From the NCBI RefSeq assembly GCF_031143425.1, contig NC_090444.1, forward strand, positions 1,317,453,324 through 1,317,517,323: a stretch of DNA of 64,000 nucleotides. The letters are read 5' to 3'. A program made the translations under genes and the position numbers. Positions within the stretch are counted from its first letter, which is position 1. Each line of letters starts with the position of its first letter. The notes beneath the pieces are model-generated. The model was not told the origin of the DNA. It ran no database searches and saw only the letters and a list, made by a program, of their open reading frames with translations. Source of the DNA: Pleurodeles waltl (Eukaryota; Chordata; Amphibia; Caudata; Salamandridae). Below are positions 46,986 to 58,525 of this stretch, piece after piece.

Positions 46986-48469
46986 TTGGCAATCAGGCAT
47001 CCTGAAGGCCTGGCAGGAGTAGGAGGAAGACTGGACTCTGGTAAGTTAACTCTCTATTACAAACACCTGCATGCCATCATAGACCTCCACCTTTACTCTC
47101 ACTCTTATCACTCCACCACCTCACACACAACCCACCATCACAACCCACCCCTCCCAATACCAAGCCCTGCATGTAACACCAATCCACGGAGCCCCATCAC
47201 AGCCCTGCATGGACACCCATCACTGAAGCATGCACAATAGAGAGAATCACCTAGCCCACAAAATAACTACTCAAACAAGGCAAAGTTGACAGGGCAATAA
47301 CAACCATAGAAGGCAACACACCCATGCACAAGATGACACACACAGAAACAATAACACTGCATTTACATCCCCACAGGTCCCCCACCCAATGTCACCGGAG
47401 AGGAGGTGCTAGCAATGTCCAGTTCCCCCCCCAAAGAGGCCCACAGTGATGACAGCAGCTGTGGACGCCTGGATCTGGATGACCAACCTGGCCCATCAGG
47501 GATCTCCGGACAGTCGGTAACCCAGGCACAGTTCCATACCCTGACAAAGTCAAACACAAAACTGTCAATGTAAAGTGAAATTACAGTGTCTTACCTGTGT
47601 GCTATTTAAAGTATTTTCGTATTATAGCACTGTTGTTCTCATCCTCTGCCTCCTCATCTTCACTGTCAACAGGGTCCACTGCTGCCACACACCCATCTCC
47701 AGCTGCATTCTCCTGCAGAAAAAGCACCTGGTGACGTAAGGCAAGGTTGTGCAACATACAGCATGCCACGATGATCTGGCACACCTTCTTGCGTGAGTAG
47801 TACAGGGATCCACCTGTTAGATGGAGGCAACGAAACCTGGCCTTCAGGAGGCCAAATATCCTTTCTATTATTCTTCTTGTTCGCCCATGCGCCTCTGTGT
47901 AATGTTCCTCTGCCCTTGTCCTGGGATTCCTCACAGGGGTCAGTAGCCATGAGAGGTTGGGGTAACCATAGTCACCTGCAAATATCGAGGGACAACTGTT
48001 AGACACACACTATCCCTTAGAGCCCACACCATACCCATACACCAACACCTGCTGGGTGGGAACCAGGGCTCACCTATTAGTCACACCCAGTGCCTCTGGA
48101 GTTGAGCCATCACATATGGGATGCTGCTATTCCACAGGATAAAGGCATCATGCACAGACCCAGGATACTTTGCATTGACATGGGAGATGTACTGGTCCGC
48201 CAGGCACACTATCTGCACATTCATAGAGTGAAAGCTCTTTCGATTTCTGAACACCGGTTCATTTCTCCGGGAGGGGGGACAAATGCAATATGTGTATCAT
48301 CTATTGCCCCAATAATGTTGGGGATATGTTCCATTGCATAGAAATCTGCTTTCCCTGTGGCCAAATCCTCCACCTGGGGGAAAACGATGTAGCTGCGCAT
48401 GTGTTTAATCAGGGAAGACAACACTCTGGTCAGCACTATTAAGAACATGGGCTGAGACATTCCTGCTGC

Positions 48470-48474
48470 CAAGC
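48470..48474. repeat. Target-site duplication, left (CAAGC)
   Basis: CAAGC precedes the solo LTR and recurs at 51145-51149. Confidence 0.85.
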
Positions 48475-51144
48475 TGTAGGAAAATGGCTCCCTGTTTCAG
48501 TTACCCCCCAATTTTGCCTGATATTGATGCTGACTTGACTGAGAAGTGTGCTGGGAACCTGCTAACCGGGCCCTAGCACCAGTGTTCTTTCAATAAAAAT
48601 GTACCATTGTTTCCACAATTGGCACACCCCTGGCACACAGACAAGTCCCTTGTAAAAGGTACCAGTTGTACCAAGGGCCCTGAGACCAGGGAAGGTCCCT
48701 AAGGGCTGCAGCATGTGTTGTACCACCCTAATGGACCCCTCACCTAACACGTGCACACTGCCATTGCAGATTGTGTGTGTTGATGGGGAGAAGAAGGCAT
48801 AGTCGACATGGGATCACCCTCAGGATGCCATGCACACAAAATACTGCCTGTGGCATAGGTAAGCCACCCCTCTAGCAGGCCTTGCAGCCCCAAGGCAGGA
48901 TGCACTATACCACAGGTTAGAGCATAGCTGCATGAGCAATATGCCCCTACAGTGTCTAAGTCTATTCTTAGACATTGTAAGTACAGTATGGCCATATTAA
49001 GTATATGGTCTGGGAGTTTGTCAAAACAAACTCCATAGCTCTATATTGGCTACACTGAATACTGGGAAGTTTGGTATCAAACTTTTCAGAATAATAAACC
49101 CACACCGGTGTTAGATTTATTACAAAATGCACACAGAGGGCATCTTAGAAGAGGACCCTATATTTTACCCAATCCTTCAGTGCAGGACTGACTGGTCTGT
49201 GCCAGCCTGCCACTGAGACAAGTTTCTGCCCACCTGGGGTGAGAGCATTTGAGCTGTCTGAGGACAGAAACAAAGCCTGCACTGGGTGGAGATGCTTCTC
49301 ACCTTCCCCTGCAGGAACTGTAACACCTGGTGGTGAGCCTCAAAGGCTTATGCCTTTTGTTACAGCACCCCAGGGTATCTCAACTAGTGGAGATGCCCAC
49401 CCCTCTGGCCACTGCCCCCCCTTTTGGCGGTAAGGCAGGAGAGGATAATGAGAAAAACAAGGAGTCACCACCAGTCAGGACAGCCCCTAAGTTGCCCTGA
49501 GGTGAGGTGACCCCTGCCTTTAGAAATCCTCCATCTTGGTTTTGGAGGATTCCCCCAATGGGAATAGGGATGTGCCCTCCTCTCCTCAGGAAGGAGGCAC
49601 AAGGAGGGTGTAGCCACCCTCAAGGACAGTAGCCATTGGCTACTGCCCCCCAGACCTAAACACACACCTAAAATCAGTATTTAGGGGCGACCCTGAACCC
49701 AGGAAATCAGATTCCTGCAACCTACACAAAGAAGAAGGACTGCTGACCTGCAAACCCTGCAGAGACGATGGAGATGACAACTGACTTGGCCCTGGCCCTT
49801 CCGGCCTGTCTCCAGACTCAAAGAACCTGCACAGCGATGCATCCGACATGGACCAGCGCCCTCTGAGGACTCGGAGGACTGCCCTGAAACCGAAGGACCA
49901 AGAAAGTCCAGAGAACAGCGGCACTGTTCACCAACAGCAACATCTTTGAAACGAAGAAGCAACTTTTAAAGAACTCACTCTTCCCGCTGGAAGTTTGAGA
50001 CTTCACACTCTGCACCCGACGCCCCCAGCTCGAACTCCAGAGAACAAACATTGCAGAGAGGACTCCCAGGCGACTGCAACAATGTGAGTAACCTGAATCG
50101 ACCCCCCTGTTCCCCCACAGCGATACCTGTAGAGAGGATCCAGAGGCTCCCCTGACCGCGACTGCCTTGTAACAAGGAACCAGACGCCTGGACCAAGCAG
50201 TGCACCCGATGCCCCCAGGACCGAGAAGGAACCAACCTCCAGTGCAGGAGTGACCAGCAGGCGGCCCTCTCCCTAACCCAGTCAGTGGCGGGACCGAGAA
50301 GCCCTTCCTGTGCCCTGCTTGCATCGCCTAAGTGACCCCTGGGTCCCTCCATTGCTTTCAATAGCAAACCCGGCACCAACTTTGCACGTTCACCCGGCCG
50401 CCCCTGTGCGGCTGAGGGTGTGTTTTGTGTGCCTGTTTGTGTCCCCCCAGTGCTCTACAAAAACCCCCTGGTCTGCTCCCTGAGGACGCAGGTACTTACC
50501 TGCCAGTAGACCGGAACTGGAGCACCCCTGTTCTCCATAGGCACCTATGTGTTTTGGGCCCTCCTTTGACCTCTGCACCTGACTGGCCCTGTGTTGCAGG
50601 TGCTGTGACTTTGGGGTTGCCTTGAACCCCCAATGGTGGGCTGTCTATGCCCAGGGGACTGACTATGTAAGTGTTTTACTTACCTGCAAAACCTAATCAT
50701 ACTTACCCCCCGCCCCCAGGAACTGTTGATTTTTGCAGTGTCCACTTTTAAAATAGCTTATTGCCATTTTAACCTATACTGTGTGTACTACTGCTTTAAT
50801 TCAAAGTTCCTTACTTACCTGTGTGGAGTACCTTGCATTTTGTGTATTTACTTCAAATCTTGAATCTTGTGGTTTTAAAATAAATTAAGAAAATATATTT
50901 TTCTATATAAAAACTATTGGCCTGGAGTTAAGTCTTTGAGTGTGTGTTCCTCATTTATTGCCTGTGTGTGTACAACAAATGCTTAACACTACCCTCTGAT
51001 AAGCCTACTGCTCGACCACACTACCACAAAATAGAGCATTAGTATTATCTAATTTTGCCATTATAAACCTCTAAGGGGAACCCTTGGACTCTGTGCACAC
51101 TATCTCTCACTTTGAGATAGTATATACAGAGCCAACTTCCTACA
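48475..51144. mobile_element. Solo LTR (2670 bp) inside HARBI1
   Basis: Starts TGTAGGAAAATGGCTCCCTG and ends CCAACTTCCTACA, with CAAGC on both sides. There is no internal coding region, so it is a solo LTR left by LTR-LTR recombination. AATAAA lies at 50879-50884 in plus orientation. Its ends resemble those of the 3.08-kb LTR at 42465 (TGTGAGAAA...CTCCTACA), so the families are probably related. Confidence 0.85.
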
Positions 51145-51149
51145 CAAGC
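51145..51149. repeat. Target-site duplication, right (CAAGC)
   Basis: Pairs with 48470-48474. Confidence 0.85.
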
Positions 51150-51845
51150 CCACTGTCACTTGGAAGGAGCCAGTTGCCAGGAAATGGAGCACTGATAGGA
51201 TTTGCACAAGAGGGGGGATCTCGTGGGCTGACAGATAGCAGACATCAGGTCGGGTTCCAATTGGGCACACAGCTCTGTGATTGTGGCCCTGTCCAGTCTA
51301 TAGGTGAGGATAATGTGCCTGTCCTCCATTGTTGCCAAGTCCACCAGGGTCCTGTACACGAGGGATGTCTCCAGCTCCTATTTATCTGCAGCAGTTGCAA
51401 TCTAGGGGGCAAACGGTGATCAGCTGGTCAGTATTCCATATTTCCAAACACTACACTGCATTGCATGTTGTGACTGTAACAGTATATTGTTGGATAGGCC
51501 CGCATGGTGCCTATGTGTACTGTGACGCAGTTAGGTGCCATGGCCTGACCCCCCCTGAAATGGCGTCTGCCTGTCCTGTATGTAGGGACAGGTGGAAATG
51601 AGGTAATTCGGCTGACATTGTGCGCCGTTGCGAGAGGCGGGCGAGAACCGCCGTGCAGCTCCTCATTGGGTACCATTGGGCCCTATGGGTTACAGTGGGC
51701 AAAGGTGTTGTACGCAGGCGGTGACGGTATGCAAAGCTGCGGACGTGACTGCCATTTTCTATATGTTCACTCACTTGCTACCTGACCTTCAACAGGAGAG
51801 GACCTACATTGGAAGTGCTGCTGTGACCTGTCTCTGGAATCGACC

Positions 51846-54240
51846 ATGACTCTTGTCACCGGGGAAAGGCCCCTTGCCTTCACCGCTGCAGAGTTGGAGA
51901 GATTGGTGGATGGGGTCACACCCCAGTACCGAATGCTGTATGGGCCTCCAGACCAACAGGTAAGTACGCTGTGAGTACGATGCATGGGGCATGAATGCAT
52001 GGAGTGCTGTGTGTGTGGGCCTTGTGTGGTGGGGGGAGGGTTGGTGGAAGGGCCCTAGACAGCCTGCTGCATGTATGGTGGACAATATCTGTGCGTAAGG
52101 GAATGTGAGGGCTATGGTGGGCCATGAGTGTAACAGGCCGGACGGTCAGACTTATACCTTTTCCTATGTGTATTTCTCTGCAGGTCAGCACCCGTCAAAA
52201 AAAGGGCCTATGGCGTGCCATTGCCAAGGAGGTGCGGATCCTGGGGGTCTACGGCAGGTGGAGCACCCACAGTTGGAAACAGTGGGAGGACCTGAGACGC
52301 TGGGCACGGAAGATGGCGGAGGCCCAGCTGGGGATGGCCTCCCAGCAAGGAAGGGGTCCCCGTCGAACCCTGACCCCCCTGATGGCCTGCATACTGGCGG
52401 TGGCCTACCTGGAGCTGGATGGGTGCTTGGGTGCATCACAGCACCCACAAGGGGGTGAGTGCAGTGCCCCAATATACTACTTGCGCATGGTGGGGTGGCA
52501 TCCGGGTGGGGGATGTGGGCCTGTCGGTGCTCCTAGGCCAGGCCCGGCATTGCAGGGTGGGTCCCATGTTGGGCAGGGCCTGATGTACACCTCCTCCAAC
52601 CAAGCTAGTAGGCATCCACTACTGGGCAGGTGTCTGTGGGTCTCAGGTATGCTGCAATTGGCATTAGGTATCCCTGTCCATGGGCTGGTGACTAGTATTG
52701 TGACTGTTAGTGCATTACCTAGTGTGTAGGGCTATTCCCTGTGTGTGTGTGTGTGTGTCGTGTACGCCAACGGTGGTGTTGTTGCCTCCATTGACCAAGG
52801 GTATCCTGTGTCTCCCCCCCTTTTTTTGTCACCCTGTCCTTATGTGCATTAGCATCATCTGGCGGAGGAGCAGAGGCACCGGCGGCGGGGAGAGCTGCAT
52901 CCCACAGGGCCCAGGAGGCCGAATCCACCGACGGTGAGGGCACCAGTGGGATGGAGGGCGAGGGGAGCACCACGGCGGAGACAGGAGGGGACAGTTCTGA
53001 TAGTGATACGTCCTCCGATGGAAGCTCCCTGGTGGTGGCGGACACCTCTGTGCCCACCCCAACTACAGGTACAGCCACCACCCCCATACCAGCACCCCCC
53101 TCCCAGCAGTCCCTCAGAGTGCTTCTGTGCCCGGTCACCCAAGAGGGTGGGCATCTCCTTCGCCCCAGCCACCTCAGGCCCTGCCCCAGTTAGCCCTGCT
53201 GCCCTGAGTGAGGAGGCTATTGACCTCCTGCGATCCATCTGTGTTGTGCAGTGAACCATTGTGAATGCCATTGAGGGGCTGGCAGCCAATTTGCAACTAA
53301 GAAATGTATTCCTGGAGGGCTTTCACTCTGGTATGGCGGCCCAACAGAGATCAATCCAGGCTCTGGCCTCCTGCCTGATGGCAGCCATTGTCCCTATTTG
53401 TAGCCTCCCCCCTCCAACTTCCTCTACCCAATCCCATCCCCCTCAACCCCAACCTATCCCAAGCACACAGGCATACCAGCATGCACCCAGGACAACACAC
53501 AGGAGTGGTTCAGGCAAACACAAGCACCACACATCATTTCACTGGCACTCACACAAACACCATCCAGATGCAGACATACCAACATCCACTGCCTCCTCTG
53601 TGCCCTCCTCCTCCTCATCGTCCACCTCCCTCCCAGTAGTGTCTACATCACACCTGCATGCACTACATCCTCATCCACTACCACCATCACGCCCATCACT
53701 ACACGCCCCTCGCTGGCAGTCACCACCCCCACATGCATGCACACGTCCCCTGTGTCCTCTCCCACTGTGTCTGTGACCCCTCCTCCCAAAGTACGCAACC
53801 GCAAGCACTCAGACACCCAACAGCCATCCACCTCATAACAGCATCCACCCCATGCACCTGCACCCAAACACAGCAGACAAACACCTCCTACAACCACTTC
53901 TTATTCCTCCACTCCCAAACTTTCACCATCTTCCCACCCCAATGTCTCTAAGAAGCTTTTCCTCTCCACCCTTGACCTGTTCTCTACCACTCCCCCCCTG
54001 TCCTTCACATCGGGCAGGGTGGTCAGAACCCAGGTGAGCACCTCAGCCACCCAGTCTACGGCCACAGTAGTGGCGACAGCTACTGCAGGTGGGAGAGGAT
54101 CCTGGGCACCAGGCAGCAACACTGACAAGGTGCCTGCACCAGGTACATCAAGTAAGGACAAGGAGGCACCACCAGCTGCAACAGGGAAGGGCAAGGTGGC
54201 ACCACCAGCAGAGTCTAGGAAGGGCGCGTAGGCACCACCA
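51846..54240 (+). pseudogene. Harbinger Myb/SANT-like DNA-binding protein, broken
   Basis: Exon 1 (51846-51959) starts at ATG and encodes AFTAAELERLVDGVTPQYRM. The donor CAG|GTAAGT and acceptor TTTCTCTGCAG define an intron 51960-52183. Exon 2 (52184-52454) carries KKGLWRAIAKEV and SWKQWEDLRRWARK, the Trp-bearing helices of a Myb/SANT-like fold. A second intron follows (GGTGAGT donor, TGTGCATTAG acceptor, 52455-52852). Exon 3 from 52853 is in phase and rich in Gly/Ser/Thr/Glu. A frameshift near 53115 is needed to continue into SEEAIDLLRSICV and, after TGA 53252, FHSGMAAQQRSIQ. The tail is Pro/Ser/His-rich, then Lys/Gly/Pro repeats to the TAG near 54230. In this superfamily the Myb-like partner binds element DNA and helps bring the nuclease to the nucleus. 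Confidence 0.8.
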
Positions 54241-54680
54241 GCTACAGGAGGGAAGGGCAAGGGGCAATCCTCGGCTGCTGACAGGACGGGCAAGGGGCCT
54301 GCACCAGCAGGCAGGAAGGACAGGAGGTCTGGTGCTGGGACTCATTCGGAGCCCCCACCACCAACCATGGTGGATCAGCCGTCCGAGGCTGCAGGAGAAG
54401 GGCTGGAGCCACCCCCCACACTGCCAGCACCGGAACCAGCACCGCCACCAGCACCACTGCCAGCAACAGCAGCCCCGTTGGGCAGCCATCTGAGGCTGTA
54501 GGGGAAGGGCTGAAGCCTCCCCCCACCACTGCCAGCAGTGCCACCAGCACCACTGCCAGCAGCCGCAGCCCCAGTGGGCAGCCGTCCGAGGCTGCAGGGG
54601 ATGGGCTGGAGCCTCCCCCACCACTGCCAGCTGTGACACCAGCACCGAGCAGCCGTCACTGCCGGCGGACTGTGTGTAGT
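54240..54680 (+). repeat. Tandem repeats, Pro/Ala/Gly coding-like (CCGAGGCTGCAGGGG units)
   Basis: Repeated CAGCCGTCCGAGGCTGCAGG, GGGCTGGAGCC and CCACCACTGCCAGCA units at roughly 60-120 bp. They follow the Myb-like tail and may be its expanded C-terminal repeat region. The plus frame is interrupted by stops (54230, 54500). Large minus-strand open frames here come from the GC-rich repeat. Confidence 0.7.
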
Positions 54681-54779
54681 CCTGTCTCCATTGGCTGTTG
54701 TGCATCCTGGCCCCTGCAAATCCTGTGGGTCTGACACCCAGGTGAGAGACTGTGTCCTTGCACTCCCCAAGATCTGCAT

Positions 54780-55265
54780 CACCGGGCACAATGCCCCCTC
54801 CAGAACCAGTGGAAGAAGCCATACACTCACCCCATCCTTCCCAGGATGAAGCACACTGGGCACAAGGCCCCCTCCAGAAACAGTGGAAGAAGCCACCACT
54901 CACCCCATCCTTCCCAGGATGAAGCTCACTGGGCACAAGGCCCCCTCCAGAACCAGTGGATGAAGCCATCCACTTATCCCATCCTTCCCAGGATGAAGCT
55001 CACTGGGCACAAGGCCCCCTCCAGAACCAGTGGAGAAGCCATCCACTCATCCCATCCTTCCCAGGATGAAGCACACTGGGCACAATGCCCCCTCCAGAAC
55101 CAGTGGAAGAAGCCATCCACTTGAGAGACTGCGGCCTTGCACTCCCCAGGACAAAGCAGTGAGCAAACCACCCACTTGAGAGACTGTCTTGCACTCCCCA
55201 GGACCAAGCAGTGGGCAAACCACCCACTTGAGAGACTGTGGCCTTTCACTCCACAGGACATCGCA
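54780..55265. repeat. Two minisatellites (about 69 bp and about 52 bp units)
   Basis: Units with CATCCTTCCCAGGATGAAGC and GGCCCCCTCCAGAACCAGTGG repeat about five times at roughly 68-70 bp (54780-55115). They are followed by about three units with TTGAGAGACTG and GCACTCCCCAGGAC at about 52-58 bp (55120-55265). They are inside the Harbinger element, downstream of the Myb-like gene. Confidence 0.85.
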
Positions 55266-55299
55266 CAGGGCATGTTACCCCCTCCAGGACCAGTGGTGT

Positions 55300-56123
55300 T
55301 GTACCATCTTCTGGCTGAGGTGCCCCCCATCCCCTGAGGTGGCTGTGTATTTTCGACCTGATGCCCCTGCAGTGTTCTCTCCGTGTTGTTGCAGGAGTGA
55401 GATTGGGCCTTGGCCTATGCGATGTGGCCCTGTGGCCTACAGACATTGAGGACTGGCCAGTGTCCCTACATTTGTAAATTTGTATATAATTTTGTATTTT
55501 TATGCACTTATTCATGTTATTTCATTGTATTACACTCACTTTCTTCCAATCATTTTGCCCTTGCATTATTCCTGAGGGGTACAGGGTGGATATGTAATGT
55601 TTGTGCATCTGATTGTGTGTATGGTGTTGGGGGTGGGGGTGTTGAGTGTTGCATGTGTGTGTCACTCTCTTTTTCCTCCTCTCACCCTTGTGTGCTAGGC
55701 GGCAGTACTCACCGTGGTCGTCTTCACCGGTGTTGCTGCTCATAATGCAGGTAAAGGTAGACGAGCATGGGAAATATGTGCAGCTCGGGCTCCATGGCAT
55801 CGTGGTTGTTCCCTGAGTCTCCAGAGGTGAGTCCTTTGACTTCTGTGTTCTGTTTCCGCCATGCTTTTGATGTAGTTGGTACCGCCCTGCAAAAGGTGGC
55901 GGACAGGCCTGTCGTAATAGTGTGGGCTGTACATTGTCTTCCGCATGACTGTTGGCGGTTACCGCCATGGTGCTTGTTCATACCGCTGTGGCGGTCGGTG
56001 TGTTAAAGTGGCTGTCTGTCTGAGCGGTTTCCACTGTGGTCATAATTCCATTTTTGTTACCGCCGGCCTGTTGGCGGTATTACCGCCGCTTTATCACCGA
56101 CCGCCAGGGTTATGATGAGGGCC
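55300..56123. other. Harbinger right subterminal region
   Basis: Non-coding. It holds a T-rich stretch with possible weak polyadenylation context (55470-55530) and then GGCGG/CCGCC hairpins (55960-56100) leading to the terminus at 56123. Confidence 0.55.
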
Positions 56124-56129
56124 TATATG

Positions 56130-57620
56130 TGGAAGCAGGTGAAATAGTTCCTCCCTCATTAGTTTATGTCTATGGGGTGTCTTGATGCCATTCACACTCA
56201 AGGAGAGGACATGTATTTGTTGGTCAAGACTATTGGCACATTTAGTCATTATTATATTCTATCCAACACCCGACACACCCTGTAAAAAGACAGGCACCTT
56301 CAAACTCTATGAGCTTCTTTTGTCATTAGGTGTACACCTCTTTTTTCTTCCAATTTTCGCTTTTTTTTCTTATACGACCTCTACCCAATGTTTGCTCCTC
56401 ATTTTAGTGAAGAAACACAAACCATCTTTGTGGCTGCACCCATGCAAAACCCTCCCATTCACCCCACTCTGATGTGAACACCACCCCCCAACCCACACCC
56501 AAGACACAGGCCATCCCTCAGCTCCATTGTGAAAAAAATATTTGGCCCTGTAAGTAGCCATGGAAGTGAAGCCCTCTCTGAAGCCCATTACCCAAAATAT
56601 AAAAATCATAAAAGACAACCCAGAGGCCAAGATACCCTGAGAGAGAAAGAGTGGGCAGAGAAAGAACGTTAAAAAAGGGGAGCCCACTGTAAAAAGATTG
56701 TTAGCCAGCATGCAACTATGAGTCTGTCCATATATCTTTGAACTAGTTTTTATTCCTACAGAGAACCCTAAATGAGAAAGCCCACTGGGAAAAGAATCAG
56801 TGGCCGTCATGCAGTGGTAAGTATATTCATCTGTCCTTAAGCTGGCTTGCGTTCCTACAAATCTCTCAACATATCATTTCACTTGCTGCCATTTCTGCAA
56901 CAACTCTACAACCTTTTGGGACAACAAAACAAAAATGCACTTGACTCTCATGCTTGGTGTGTTTGGATAGCTGGTTCTAGTAGTGAGATGTAGCCCTAGT
57001 TTTTAAAGCACAGGGATATGCTTCCTGAGATGCCACCGCCTAACCACTGGATAGTTCCTCAGGACAACTTACATCTTTAGGTGGGGAGCTCTTACAATAC
57101 TCTTCCCCATGCTGTTGTAAAGGCTCATAAATAGAATACAAGATAGAGGAGCGAGACCGAGTAGTTTGGGTGATGGAAACAATGAGAGAGGCTGAGCTTT
57201 GCTGCCTCCAGCCTGTGATGTTGTGGTATCTGTCTCCAAGACCAGGGGGAGAAGCATTTGTTGGGGTAAGCTCCATCCTATCAGGATCCCACATCAGCTT
57301 GTCTTCCATTGCCAACACAGATTTTGTGGGATCGATGGCCCCACTGCATGAACACTTGTGGTACCAAGTCTTCTATTTGAGTAGCTGTGATGGAGCCACC
57401 CCCATCCTCCGGACCATTACTACATGATGTTGGCTGTCCCCATGTGACCATGGCTCTGACTGTTAGTCAGTCCTTAAGACTGCCTATCCAGCAAGCCCCC
57501 CGCCCCAGGTCATGGTCTTCTAAATCAGAGTCTGATAGAGTCCCTGAGTGTGATAATGAGAAGAATGCCTTGGGGGTTCTAATGGAGGGTGTGTCTGCAG
57601 CTGAGATTGTCACTCAAATG
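56130..57620 (-). pseudogene. L1-like LINE 5' remnant (endonuclease start and upstream)
   Basis: Directly outside the Harbinger terminus the minus strand reads VLSLSVNGIKTPHRHKLMRE (56210-56150), matching the SLNVNGxxxPxKR start of L1-type endonucleases. Upstream, 57318-57040 gives a Ser/Pro-rich frame (MLAMEDKLMWDPDRMELTP) that may belong to ORF1. The region between (56240-57030) is not convincingly coding. The element is heavily decayed. Confidence 0.5.
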
Positions 57621-57629
57621 TAAATATGT

Positions 57630-57985
57630 ATTTTATTATTTTAAAATTTGATGATAAAATGTAATTATAAAAATAAAATAAACATTTAAAAGTTTATTCA
57701 AAATCTGCAAATAATTTAAATGAATTAAACAATATGGTTTAACAAAATCTGTTACATATTGAATCAAAATAAAAAGTGAGGGAGGGACTTTTTAAAAATC
57801 TTTGTTTAAACATTAGTATTGACAAATTAAACTAATTACATATTTGATGCTACTTTTATTTGAAGAGTTAATGTGCTGTAACAATTTATTTTATTAATTC
57901 TAGGTTAAAATAAAATGTTGAAAACCTTTTACGTTTATGTTCTTCATTAAGATACTTTCCATACTTTGGTTAAAGAATGAGAAAC
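57630..57985. other. AT-rich spacer
   Basis: Very AT-rich with many TAAAAT and AATTAA words; no gene or repeat ends are seen. Confidence 0.4.
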
Positions 57986-57988
57986 TTA

Positions 57989-58525
57989 GGGGCAAATTTA
58001 CAAGCCCTGGCGCCTTCCTGCGTCACAGTAGCTTCATTTTTGTTGATGCTTATGTGGGGTTAGGAAAGCTTTTTTGCCATGCCGTATTTACACTGGCACA
58101 GTGGTCGTATTGTGCCACTTTGCACCCCCTTTCGCCACATTATGCCTGTGCCAGGCATAATGTATGCAAGGGGGGTGTTCTGGCACTAGGAGGCCCACAA
58201 AAATGTTCCAGTGAAATCTGAAGGATTTTACTGCACCATTTTTCGCGTAATTTATAATGCCTGCTCAAAGCAGGCGTTAAAATGACGCACCCATAGAAAC
58301 CTATGGGCCTCCTTGCACTTTGCTCCACTAGCATCAACATTTTTGACACTAGTGCAGCAAAGTGCCACAAAAGGGTAAACAATGTTGGCACTATTGTGCT
58401 AACGACTGCCATGGTGCGCTGTATTGAAACTACGGCGCACCCATGGTATTGTTATTTGGGGCAGGGGCGACGCAAGAAAACTGGCGCATCAGCACTGATG
58501 CACCTTTTTCTTGTAAATATGCCCC
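57989..58525. mobile_element. PIF/Harbinger-like MITE (537 bp) with TTA duplications
   Basis: The ends GGGGCAAATTTACAAG and CTTGTAAATATGCCCC are inverted repeats with one mismatch, flanked by TTA on both sides (57986-57988, 58526-58528). TTA fits the TWA target of PIF/Harbinger elements. The interior has GTGCCAGGCATAATG/GCATAATGTATGC-type and GTGCAGCAAAGTGCC motifs but no coding capacity. Confidence 0.8.

Larger units (their letters stand above)
47602..51390 (-). pseudogene. HARBI1-like Harbinger transposase nuclease, broken
   Basis: DDE-type nuclease of the DDE_Tnp_4 type, read from high to low. The N-terminal part is 51359-51156 (RLDRATITELCAQLEPDL), then a solo LTR (51144-48475). The core follows with IIGAIDDTHIAF (first catalytic Asp at 48299-48301) and KYPGSVHDAF (second Asp at 48147-48149). 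A likely intron is 48073-47976 (GTGAGC donor, TTTGCAG acceptor). The last exon has GDYGYPNLSWLLTP and RRIIERIFGLLK (Glu at 47863-47865) and ends at the stop at 47604. All three catalytic positions are kept. Breaks are the LTR, a frameshift near 48240 and a TGA codon shortly before the donor, probably from Trp. The intact nuclease acts with the Myb-like partner encoded in the other direction. Confidence 0.85.
46986..56123. mobile_element. PIF/Harbinger DNA transposon, left-truncated
   Basis: The element carries the two genes typical of the superfamily: a HARBI1-like nuclease (minus, 47602-51390) and a Myb/SANT-like DNA-binding protein (plus, 51846-54240), divergently arranged. The right end is CCGCCAGGGTTATGATGAGG followed by GCC at 56123, preceded by GGCGGTATTACCGCC-type hairpins. 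A matching left end is absent at 46986. A solo LTR of 2670 bp sits inside it, so the Harbinger part alone is about 6.5 kb. Both genes are broken. Confidence 0.8.

Noticed and set aside
48090..48341. Plus-strand frame over the Harbinger nuclease
   Set aside because: Antisense shadow of HARBI1 exon sequence with catalytic motifs on the minus strand.
54148..54969. 273-codon minus-strand frame rich in Trp/Cys/Ser
   Set aside because: It is antisense to the Pro/Ala/Gly repeat downstream of the Myb-like gene; the length comes from GC-rich tandem repeats.
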